From assembly GCA_030142905.1 (NCBI GenBank), contig JASJOG010000044.1:1136001-1200000 (forward strand): a DNA stretch of 64,000 nt, in the 5' to 3' direction. Source of the stretch: Heliopora coerulea. Lineage: Eukaryota > Cnidaria > Anthozoa > Scleralcyonacea > Helioporidae. This document shows positions 47,201 to 57,842 of the stretch, piece by piece (the first letter of the stretch is position 1; every line of letters begins with the position of its first letter). The notes beneath the pieces are model-generated. The model was not told the DNA's origin. It did no database searches and saw only the letters and a program-made list of their open reading frames with translations. The translations under genes were made by a program, and so were the position numbers.

Positions 47201-50200
47201 TTAGGTATTTCCTTTATGCACCTGCTTGAAGGAATTGAAGGGAAAACTTAACCTTATTTATTTTGTGAGAAAATTAAAATTCTTGAAAAATATCAAGTAG
47301 AATAGCAGAAGTGCCCAATAATTAACCAGTAAAAGAAAATTGTACCACATTCTACAGTAGTCAAGGTTTTCTTAATTACTTAGAAGAAAAATAAAGGATG
47401 TTGGTAAAGCAGTGGGAGTTGTGTGATCTACTGTAGACTGCAGTTTCCAGTTGTGTTTCAGTATCGCCATAGAACAAGCTACTTGTACAGTACTTATATA
47501 TAGCTTCCTTTATTCTTTGATTGTTGCTAGTGAAATATAGGACCTCTGTTTTTTCATACTGGCTGTGACTCTTTTTATTCGTCGTAGTTCATACTTAAAA
47601 ACATTAGCCTGCTTTTTCAAGTGGAATAGATCCCATACTTGGTCAGCTGTGTATGTAATTTGATATTTTATACATGATCTTGTTTTTCAACAGGGAAGAA
47701 TACTTTCTTTTCCATTACCCTGGTGACTGTTGCTCTTATAAGTGGTAAGTGTGGTAATTTTTTTTTGTACAAATCTTATTTAAGTACTGAGGCTAAAATT
47801 TACTATATTACTTATTCAAACACAGGAAATGAAAAGGTGTTGAAGGTGTGTAATCCTCCATGACTTACATGCAAAAGTTTGACTATTTGACTTGGATGTC
47901 ATTTTGTAGATAAAGTTCAAGTCTCTGGCTAGGTCAAAATGACAGGGCATTTTACCTTAATTTCAGCTTTTATCTGTCATTCTAGAATTATGGTTTTGAG
48001 GGGTAAAAATAATTGAAAGCAGTAGCCAACTAACTAGGATTTTCTTCAGAATATGTTGGTTTGTTTGACAAGGGAATGATGGCATTAGTGAAATATCATA
48101 GGCAGTCAATCATGTAGTCATGATCATACTCATGTAATATCACTAATCTACTGCTAATGCAAATTGCCCTTTGAATATTTGTATTATACTTGCTAGAGTC
48201 CCAATACTACAGTATTCATTTTAATAATAAGATTAACCATGTTTGACTTCAGTCTATTACCAAAGGCATCAGGTCCCAATCTCTGTATGGGTGTGTCTCA
48301 CTGTGTGTTCCAAGGGTTAAAAATTCCAGTGGCCAGTTGCCATCATTGTACAACTGCCAAGAACAATAGCCTGAATGTTGCTTCAAGTCAAACCTATAAT
48401 TTTTGGTCTAAAGGTTCCAATAAAAAAATGTTTACAGTAATTCAGCAGTGATCTCATTTGGCAGTCATAAGTTTATAGTTTAATATTACTAGTCAGTTAA
48501 AAGGTTGGGGACCAGCACCCACTCTGGCCCCCACCAAAAATATGACCCTTCCCAACTCCTCCTACTTCTGACATCGCTGTCTATTACATAGTAATACATC
48601 ATAAACCCTGCATTCTTTTCTTATATACACAGTAATATGTGGTGTACAGTACATTTATGTAATTATTTTTGTTTCCAGCTTTTTGTGCAGTACTTCAAGG
48701 AGGGCTGTTTGGTTTATGTGGAATGATGCCACCCAGATACACACAAGCTGTGATGACTGGTCAAGGAGTTGGTGGTACTTTTGCTTGTTTAGCAGACATA
48801 ATTTCAAAACTAGGTAAGTATGTGACTGACAACTGTAGCAGCAATACTGTATTACTTCTTTCTGGTAAGTTCTACACACACCAGAGGTACATACTGCAAC
48901 ATGACAAAGTGACAGGCTTTTTAAACTTTTCCATTAAGTAATAATTTTAAAAGGAAATAATGGTTTGATATTTTAATAGCATTTTGTACACACACCCCAA
49001 CAGTTTGCTCCAAGACCAATCTTATTGACTTGTAAAAACTGGAAAATGACATTGCTTTTTCACATTGCCTTTGGTGTAATACTTTGTCAGGAAAGGTCTT
49101 TAGGTATAAATTTTGAATGATCACTGCTGTAGTTTGGAGGAAATGCTGGATTTGACTTCAATTTTATGTTATATTGTCTTGCTAGGTACACCTGATGCTA
49201 TAGACAGTGCTTTCTGGTATTTTATTACAGCCGTTGTTGTTTTGATTGCATGTTTTTTTGCATATCTTGCATTGTACAAAATTGTAAGTAAATTCTTACA
49301 TTTCAGTTATTGTGACTGTTAAAAAATATCTAGTATATAATCTTTGCAATTTTAAAATAGCAAGAGTTACAAAAATAGATTGGCAGTTCTCCTGCTCTGG
49401 ATTTCTGAATGTTATTCTTTTAAGAATATTACTTTCTGAAACAAAATAACAAATCCATTGATTTTACATGGTTGCTCACAGATGGCTTTTGTGTGGTCAT
49501 GCAATGCTTTTCCCCACAAGCTGCTGATGAAATGAAACTGGCATTCCATTCACACTGTTTCATGACAGCAAATTTCTAGTCACCTCAAATTTTGTGCAGA
49601 TTTTTGCTTGAATTATGGGAATAGTAGCACTCCAGTGACCAGCCACATGTGATCAGCAGCATTGTGTGAAATCGCAAAGAACAACAGCAGCAGAATGTGA
49701 TTAACTCTATCTTATTCATTCATTAGAAATTTTCGAAGCACTTCCTCCAGGAACATAGGGAACAAGTAGATATCACTGGTATGTTTGATTAAAGTTCTGT
49801 AATTGTAAATTTTATACTACCTGTCAAATTACCTGACAGTGTACTCGATATTCTTTGGTTTTTTCATTTTCATTTAGGCAGTACCACAGTTCAAACCAAT
49901 GGCTATGACTGGTCAGATAAACCAAGTACTGTATGCTTGTGTATATTTTAATTCCAAGGTCTTTATAAATTCCTCAAATGCATTTAAAGAAATTCTAATT
50001 CACCATCAAAGTTTCATAATACATGCATATCTTTTCAGCAGAAAATCCCTGCTATATTTTGGATTTCCTTGTTTATTTTACAACAAGATACATAGACATT
50101 GAAATCAAATGCCGTTAACTGTTGACAATTAATTTCCCCATGTAAAAATGTAAAGTAAACACATTTAAAAAAAAAAAGTTTTAGTCCTTTGTATAATTGC

Positions 50201-52773
50201 ATATTGTTCTACAAATTTACCTGTGTAAATTTCTGTCAAGGAGAGTTGCTTAATAGTATAATTTTCATGTTTGTTTACAATAGAAACTTGCATGTTTAAA
50301 CTTTATCAGCATTCAACATTTTAGTGAACTTTGATTTTAGGCTTGTAGCACTCACCTTTTGTCTCATGCATGAGAACAACAACATTTATACATTAATGCT
50401 CTAAAGGGCCAATCAGACACCTTTCTACAAAACTTAGGAATATCCAGGTGACCTGGAAGACAATTGTCATCTCCAACCCAGAAAAGCTTTTCCCAGTGAG
50501 ATGAACAGTCAGTGACTGTTTGCTGTCTAGGGAATCAGATATGGCTCAGGGTTCCAAATTTTTGTGTTTTAAATACAGTAATTTCTTCATGATGGTAATA
50601 CCTAAAATAAGCTGTTAACTTCTCATCCAATATGAATACACTTCTTTTCATTTGAATAAGTAAATACCATCTCAAGGTGAAACTTGGTAATAGTCATAGT
50701 GAACTTCAGTCCTTCTATCCTGATATGCATTAAGTATGTGATTGATATTGAGAGGAAAACTTGAAAATTGAAATCAAAGTCAGAAATTAGCAACTCTCAA
50801 GAGATCAAGGTGACAAGTTTGACTATTTTCTGACTCAAATTTAAAATTGGTATAACAATATCTGAAATCTATTACTGGGACAGTACACCAATATGATATA
50901 TTTCTGATATTAGCCATGCCATTTTCCAGACAATATTTTTTAGCATCCTTCACTTTTAAACTTATGTCTTTATCAGAGTTAACCAGTGCTCATGAAAAAG
51001 ATACACCAGGAATTGAACTAAAAATGAAGAAAGCTACCCCACCATTTTTATTTATTTTCAAACAAGTAGGTTTCATTATTATCATTATTTTGTTTATTGA
51101 AATTGGGATCACTTCTTTATTCTTGATCTTAAGTAGTTCCTATTTTTATTCTTTTTCAGATTTGGCGTATTGGATTGTCTGTGTTTTTGGTGTTCATGGT
51201 AACATTGGCAGCATTTCCAGCTGTTATTTCTGGTATTAAGTCTAAGCATCGGAGTGATGGATCTGCTTGGACAGGTTTGTTATTGTTGCATATGTGAAAG
51301 GTCCAGGCCCCAACAAGTCACTACTTCTACATTATTTCATAAAAACACTGACCTGTGATTAATTTAAGGAATGTTTGCCTACAATATGTTCAGACTGTTT
51401 AAAAGCTGTGATGGTGACTACCATTCCATTGTATTTTTCTTGAACTTCAGGTAAATTTTTCACTCCTGTGGTGTGTTTCTTGCTGTTTAATGTGGGAGAT
51501 TTTGGTGGAAGAGTAATGGCTGGAGTGGTGCAGAAGGTTAGTTCTAAGGGTTACAATCATGGTAAAGTGAGCTCAGTGCTTGTTCAAGATAGAAACCATT
51601 TTTCAGAATACATGTACTGGTGGTCAAAAACACTTATGGCTTTCCTTTTTTTATTTTTTCAGCCTGGAAAAACTGGCTACTGGCTACTTATTGCATGTAC
51701 TGCACGAATAGTTTTCCTCCCGTTGTTTGCATTCTGTAATTATCAACCACGGAATACAACTAGTACAGTGCTCTTTGAAGAAGATTACTGGCCAATCATA
51801 TTTAATATATTATTCTCTCTCAGTAATGGTTACTTAGGGAGTCTTTGTATGATGTATGGGCCCACGTAAGTACAGCTTTTTTTGTCAAATGTACATTAAA
51901 TCTAATTGCAAATTAATTTATGGTATATTGAAGTTATTGCAATTCAGACATGATCTTTTGAAAAAAATGTTCAAAGTATGGTGTTTAATGCTACATATGA
52001 CTGTGATGTTTACATCATGAGCTGAATGTATTTTAGTTTACCCAAAGTTTAAGTGTACAATAATGGGATTCAGTTTACGAATGAAGTTAGAGTGAACAGC
52101 AGAAGTGGTAATGCTAAGTATAACTTCACCTTAATATCATGTAATTTTTCTCCAATTCTCTGAAAACAAGGTTAACTCCACCTTATTTGGGTGTGCAATT
52201 TGAGGAAATTAAAAAAGAACATTAGTCAACCAGAAATACTCCATGAAACTGCACTTCCATGATGCAAATTTTTGAGCCAAAAATAGACTAAAATATCATA
52301 AATCCATAATATTACATGGTGAATTTGTACAATGAATAGTTAAAGAAAATTAATTGTACTTGAAATGACACCCCTACAAAGATAAGCAGAAGGTAACCCC
52401 AGTTGACAACAGATGGGATTCAAACCTGCAAACTTACATTTTACAGACTTAGTCTGACCTTCCACCTAACTACTAAGCCAGTCAAGAAGCAGGCTATGGA
52501 AACAGTAATTTATTAGAACATATTGAGCCAGAAGAAAACCAAATTCTGTATTCCCAAAAATTTTGAGTGTACATACTGACTGAATCCTTTGCATGCTAAC
52601 ACTTTCCTCTTTTATTATTAGAAGATAGGCTTGTGACACATTAATTTCTATATGATCTTAGGATGGTTGATAGCAAGCATGCAGAAACTGCTGGAACAAT
52701 GATGGCTTTCTTATTGGCAATTGGACTTGGTTCAGGTGCAGCACTGTCCTTTGTAATAACAAAGACAGTATGA
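41082..52773 (+). CDS. equilibrative nucleoside transporter (SLC29/ENT family)
   Basis: Fifteen exons: 41082-41149, 44576-44629, 45047-45128, 45464-45582, 46657-46751, 47694-47744, 48679-48813, 49186-49283, 49727-49778, 49878-49930, 50979-51065, 51160-51274, 51451-51536, 51663-51865 and 52662-52773. This gives 469 residues (human ENT1 456). Hallmarks are LGIGTLLPWNFFITAHEYF (TM1), VNTDNWKNTFF, QGGLFGLCGMMPPRYTQAVM then TGQGVGGTFACLADI, LLFNVGDFGGR, LFAFCNYQPR, LSNGYLGSLCMMYGP and the end AETAGTMMAFLLAIGLGSG, with about 11 membrane spans. ENTs move purines and pyrimidines down their gradient. The motifs CNYQPR and LGIGTLLPWNFFITA recall ENT3, and AETAG and GSGAALSF recall ENT1/2, so no orthologue is named. 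Exon 10/11 has an alternative junction (49926 with 50977) that swaps Ser-Thr for Lys. Confidence 0.93.
42991..43526. repeat. 536-bp palindromic fold-back element with tRNA-like core
   Basis: The two halves are inverted copies centred at about 43258, with the inner pair GGCACCTTCCTT (43235-43246) and AAGGAAGGTGCC (43270-43281) and the outer pair GACAAAT and ATTTGTC. Each arm holds a tRNA-like segment, antisense at about 43085-43155 (GCCAACTGAGCTATGG) and sense at about 43370-43440. It lies in intron 1 of the nucleoside transporter. Confidence 0.85.
43968..44034. repeat. (GT)n microsatellite
   Basis: About 30 GT units with one ATGT interruption, in intron 1 of the transporter gene. Confidence 0.9.
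44250..44282. repeat. (AT)n microsatellite
   Basis: Alternating AT run, intron 1 of the transporter gene. Confidence 0.85.
45829..45930. repeat. short MITE-like repeat with TTAACC/GGGTTAA ends
   Basis: About 100 bp, bounded by TTAACCATTTAATG and CTTAATGGGTTAA, and containing AGTAAAATCGTCTTGCATTAG. This is the best-preserved copy of a family that also occurs at about 31667-31770, 32216-32320, 33255-33355, 46297-46400 and 54747-54841, in both orientations. Confidence 0.7.
52385..52500 (-). repeat. tRNA-like SINE remnant
   Basis: On the minus strand: TGGCTTAGTAGTTAGGTGG (A-box region) and GCAGGTTTGAATCCC (B box). It is in the last intron of the transporter and is likely another tRNA-derived repeat. 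Confidence 0.55.
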
Positions 52774-53348
52774 GATCAAGGGGGAAAAAGTCTGTTTTGC
52801 TGTCGTTCATGTTCATTAAATGCTGGACTGTTGACCAAAGCAGTCAAAATAATAGTTCAACACAGCAGGGAAAAAACGATGAGGAGTAAAGACAATTTGA
52901 AGATGACACATTGTTTTGAAAACATTGACAGTTAGATTTGCAAATCTTATTTATATATATAATTTATATAAGTTATGGGTTAATATCATACCTCACAACA
53001 CCTTTCCTTATTGATTGCACAATTTCATTGACAAATTCAAAAAAAGGGAAAAAAGTTGCAAACTTTTAGTTAACCCTACAATGAACTGGATACAACATCC
53101 TCTGAAGTAATGTCTTCAGCAGGAAGCTTTCTTGATTTTTTTTTTTTGTGTTCGCAGTTCTTACATTTGTTTACTAACAACACTTACCCTCATCATGATT
53201 TCATGCTTTATATTCTCCATACATGTAATAATTAAATAAAAATATTGACCAATCAGGACATTGGTCAGTTCTTGACACTGACATTGCTCACTAGTACTTC
53301 ACACACTTTAAATACTGTCCTTTATGGACTGATTAGTTTTAATGTTCG

Positions 53349-53993
53349 TTAATTATCTTTCCCAAACTGTTTGTCAGAGGACATTTTTTTAATTACAATG
53401 CCGGGAAGTAAGGAGACAACTGCAATTCCAGCAAGCTTCAAAATTACGTTTATTGTTAAAAGTTCATCTAAGGAGCTGAGCTGACTTAAAAGACAGCCAG
53501 TGTGGACACAAATGTAGTTGTATGGCATCAGTCCTGTGGTGAAGATTAAGAGAATGAAATCAGGTGCCTTATCAATTCATATAATATTGTGTGCATATTT
53601 TAATGCACCAATTGATGCAGTATGCCTTTTTAAAAAAAAAAAAAAAAAAAAAAATACTTGAAGCCCCAGGCCTGGCTAATCTCAGGGGTGCAACCAGAAA
53701 TTTTGAAGGGCAGGGGTTGAAATGTAGTATCAGGGCACTGCTGGGGCAATTTTGATCATTTCTTAGAGAAGTAAATCCATGTGGCTTTGGGAAATGAGGG
53801 CAAAAAGCTGTCACTAGCAGGGCACATAAGATTTAGCACAAAAAAAGGCAGAGGTTGAACCACCCCCCCCCCCCCCCCAGCTGCATGCCCACATCTGTAT
53901 GTTGCACTTTGAGTACAGATTTTGCAAAGCTTCAGTACAATGTTTAGTTGAATGCATTATGTATGTATGGATGGATGGATGGATGGGTGGATG

Positions 53994-54048
<55 letters not shown>

Positions 54049-57000
54049 GTCTCAAACTGCATGAAACTCTAAGTAACAACATAAATTTTAAGTCCATTGG
54101 TTACTCAGAAATTAATAGTCTAGTGAAATATGATCTATTTGCATACACTACTAGATATCAAATGCTTGACAGATATCAAGTATGGCAAGTAGCATAAATT
54201 AATAATCCCCAAGACAATGTTGCACCTAACATCTCTAACAAAGGTGATGTACAAAATATATCAATCATGTGTATACATGCTGTCAACATCAACATATATA
54301 CACAGATTCAATATACATATCGCTCTTTCCAGTCAAGAAGTCCCCCCATGATGAGTAAAATCATTTGGTGTAAGACAGTAAAGTAGCAAGTATGATTTGG
54401 CCAGAAAAGAGTTGAATGTCAAGCACTCCATGACTGTTATAACTGTACCATTCTGTCAACAGGGTTTTACAGTGCAATAATAATATGTCAATAATAGGAT
54501 GAACATAATCAATTGACAAGAAAACTTACCAATGAAAACAGATGGAAAAAATAATTTAAGTGGAACATTGACTACTGGTGAAGCCATGTTAAGGAACCAG
54601 TTTGGACTCATTGGAAAAAATCTCAGAAAGAGAAGGAAGCCAAAGAGATTGTCATTATTTTCTGTTATCTGGTAATGTAAAAAGAATTAAAGCATTTACC
54701 ATGCAGTAAAGTTTGTTGTGGAAGTTTCAAATACATCAACTTGTCAACCTATTAAGAGGCATGTGCCCCAACCTGCTGAATAATATCATCTGGTGCTAGC
54801 AAGAATAAAATTTTTAACTGTGACCCTGTCCTTGTTCTAAGACTGTACAAAGACAAATTTCTAATTTCTTGTGTTATTCTTTTATAAATTAATCCATAAG
54901 TTAAAAAAAACATAACAGTTTCTCTAAATGCTAACCTTATCCTGTAATCGGTGAAGTCTCTGTGGAAAGTAGTGGACTAAAACAGGTCTGCCAAAATGTT
55001 TTGATATGAGAAAGCAACATGAAGCCCCAGTTGCTGATAACAGACACACAGTAGGTAGGCCTAGTCTGAGGCCAAATAATGCACCAGCAAGCAGATTCTG
55101 TTGGTTGAAAATAGAACATTCATTTATTGGCTCATTCAATTTTAACAGATGAGTTTTCATAGAACACAACCTCAAGTGTACAATTCAGTAACTTAAGTCA
55201 ACACATTAAAATAGTAATGACTATAACTTACATCTATTAAGAAATGGCTTCATAATATTCACAGAAATCACCAAATATCATTGAAAAGGACAGGTTTTGT
55301 AATACTCTAGAGGAAATTTTTGTATGAAAGTTTGTTGATTTGTAAATTCTGTTCAAAGTTTCTGCTTTTGTGGGTTACAAGGTCATTATTTACATAATTA
55401 TAGGATGATTTGGGGTTTAGTTTCTTGTGACTTGAGCAAAATTCTCAACTTTGCAGTGTACTCTACATGAATCTGAGTGATGATTTTACAACCATTGCCA
55501 AAGTAAATTGAGTGATGTACTTTCAAATGTATTAAAGCAGAGCACCTTATTCTCATTTATTGCAGGTATGTGGAAAAGCAATGCTACGGAAGGTGAAACA
55601 ACACGAGAATGTTGGAATTGGACCAACAGTACAATGATAATATAAAATAAAGCTGCATCAGGTTAGGCTAAAAATATGCAGCACAGTTACACCTTCAACA
55701 TTCCAGAGCTATATGAAACAAAATGCTTTGATTTCTTGTCAAAGTTAAGAATGTGCAAGCTCATCTGATGATTTTCCACGATTGAAGAAGATATTCTTCA
55801 TACTTTCTTTTGCATTCCATAACTCTCCAAGCATTGCTTATGCTTATTGTCAAACATTGAAGACAACACTGACTTCTTCAGTATATAACTCATACATCTG
55901 CACAGTTCATAATTTTAGTTTTGCATTCAAGGACAATATTGGCCTCACTAGATTCTTTGTCTTAAGGCTATCTGAGGCCATTTCTTGGTATTTTGTGGTT
56001 GTACTGAACAGGTACACATTTTAAACCAGTTTGGATGTTAAAATAATAGCTATAAACGTTAAATAGTGTTTTTGCACTATTGTTAGAATTTAATAGTAGT
56101 ATGTGAATACTTTCAATATAGCATGATGTTTACAAGGGACCTTGTAATGCTCAGACTTCAATGGCAAAAATTATGATGTTATAAGAGGATCCAAACAGAA
56201 ATGAAAGGAAACAGCAATATGGCATATAGCAATACAAGTTTATAGAGAATATGTCATTTGAAATTTGGAAATTTGCCTGGAAAATGCTGATAAACAACAG
56301 AATTTTTGTAAATTATTTGATCTCTTGAACATGTGAAGTTTTAAATTGCCCTGTAGTTGGCAGGTAGCTATAGCAACCAATACCATTTCTTCGACCAATA
56401 GCAATGCACTTTGGACATGACACTTCTTGCATTACGGTGTATTGAAACTAATGTATGCTGTTGGATAAGAGAGTACAACGAAAGAAACTGTCCTGCAGTG
56501 TAATTTTTTTACACCAAATTTCATGGACCTTACTCAACTTGTCAAATTCCAAATTCTGACTTATTATGAAAACTCACCATAAAAACAGACCCTGGAATAG
56601 CAAAAGTCTGCTTGTAAAGATACCCACTACAGAATAAAACTAAAACGTAATATGGATTCTGCAGTTGGTAGCTTCTCAACAGCTTAGTAAGTTTCTTAAG
56701 TTCTTCAAGATTTTGAGGAAAGTGGAAGTCACTATATAAGATTAGATTAAGGCAAAACAAACTATTAGTAAGGGATTGATACATATTGTATGTTTCCAGT
56801 GTATATTCAATTTTACCCACTCGCCCTCAAACATAAATATCTAACATAAATCCCTTGAATAAGCACCAAAATCCCTAATGACAAAAGTAATTTATTAGCT
56901 ACATCTGTAATACCTTTCTGTCACGTTGAATCCTTCCCCTATACCTTCCTTTTCCTGGCTGTAAGTACTATTTACAGGCTCTAGGATGGGTCGATAGCTC

Positions 57001-57092
57001 GATAGGACAGATAAATATAACGTAGCGCCAAAGAAAACGAAAATTATCCCTAATATTGAATAAATAGGATGTTCGAATGAAACATCAGCCAT
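53349..57092 (-). CDS. tmem41a: TMEM41A, VTT-domain ER membrane protein
   Basis: Five minus-strand exons: 56914-57092, 56578-56731, 54936-55097, 54530-54668 and 53349-53533. All junctions are GT/AG and in frame, giving 272 residues (human 264). The start is the ATG at 57092, in AAGATGGCTGATG; a frame extension upstream begins with TTG and is not used. Seen: an N-terminal membrane segment (YSILGIIFVFFGATLYL), FPQNLEELKKLTKLLRSY, LFCSGYLYKQTFAIPGSVF, NLLAGALFG, FPMSPNWFLNMASPVVNVP and GLMPYNYICVHTG. The VTT core (TMEM41/VMP1/DedA superfamily) has phospholipid scramblase activity in TMEM41B and VMP1. For TMEM41A the same role is inferred. It is divergent from the creatine kinase gene, with 750 bp between the ATGs, and convergent with the transporter. 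Confidence 0.94.
53624..53655. repeat. poly-A tract
   Basis: About 23 A residues in the last tmem41a intron, followed by a decayed repeat (GGGGTGCAACCAG). Confidence 0.7.
53862..54048. repeat. poly-C run and compound TGGA/TA/TATG microsatellite
   Basis: A run of about 17 C residues at 53862-53878, then GGAT units at 53968-53990, alternating TA at 54000-54036 and TATG units to 54048. All are in the last tmem41a intron. Confidence 0.85.
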
Positions 57093-57732
57093 CTTGGAAA
57101 TTTTGTCAGGCAAAAAACGGGCAACCGTTTAACGGGTGGCGAATACAGGTTTCACCTTTTGCAGGTTAACTGTCAGTTTTTCCTACAGTTTTTTCGTTTA
57201 ACGTTACCAGATCTAATTTTGAAACGCACCCATTTGTTTTTTTGTTTTTTTTCCTCTATGGAAATCTTATCGATTCAATGTCCTGGCTGAGGATCACAGT
57301 CATCTCGGATCTAGATTTACATGAATATGGGATGGTATCAGTTGCGCGAACGCCGTTAACTAAGGCCTTTTAAAACCTGGTACGCAATAAATTTACACAA
57401 CAAAATGGACATTTTTGACATCTGAATGCGAGGATTTTGAAGTTCACGAGTTATCGGTAGATGTAGTCTGGAGACTTGCGGGTACAACGAGGGTGATAAA
57501 ATCTTTGGGCGTAGCGCAATACAATATTTAGCGCGTGGTTTCACGAATCATTTCATCACAGGTTTCTTGTTTCCACTAAGAATTGTTAATGAATTCCGCA
57601 ATGGCAAGAAATAACTACCTAATAGTTGCATAAATTGCAATAATATACAAACAAGGAAATACGTTTATAGCTGTGCCGAGAAACATACGACGATATACCC
57701 CGCGAGTGGTTTACGAAAAGATTACTTGCAAC

Positions 57733-57842
57733 TGACGTCACAAATTGACATCATAAAGGGCCCTAATTGGTTACACTCCTACTCAGTAGTTGGAAACACG
57801 TCTGACTGTTGGACTGCTGTTCAAAAGACTTATCGCTGAAGT
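57733..57842 (+). promoter_or_regulatory. creatine kinase proximal promoter with CRE
   Basis: A perfect palindromic CRE, TGACGTCA (57733-57740), and an inverted CCAAT box (AATTGGTTAC, about 57764-57773) lie 70-110 bp upstream of the ATG. A second CRE, TGACGTCA, is at 58500-58507 in intron 1. CREB/ATF binding is a consensus-based inference. Confidence 0.5.
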
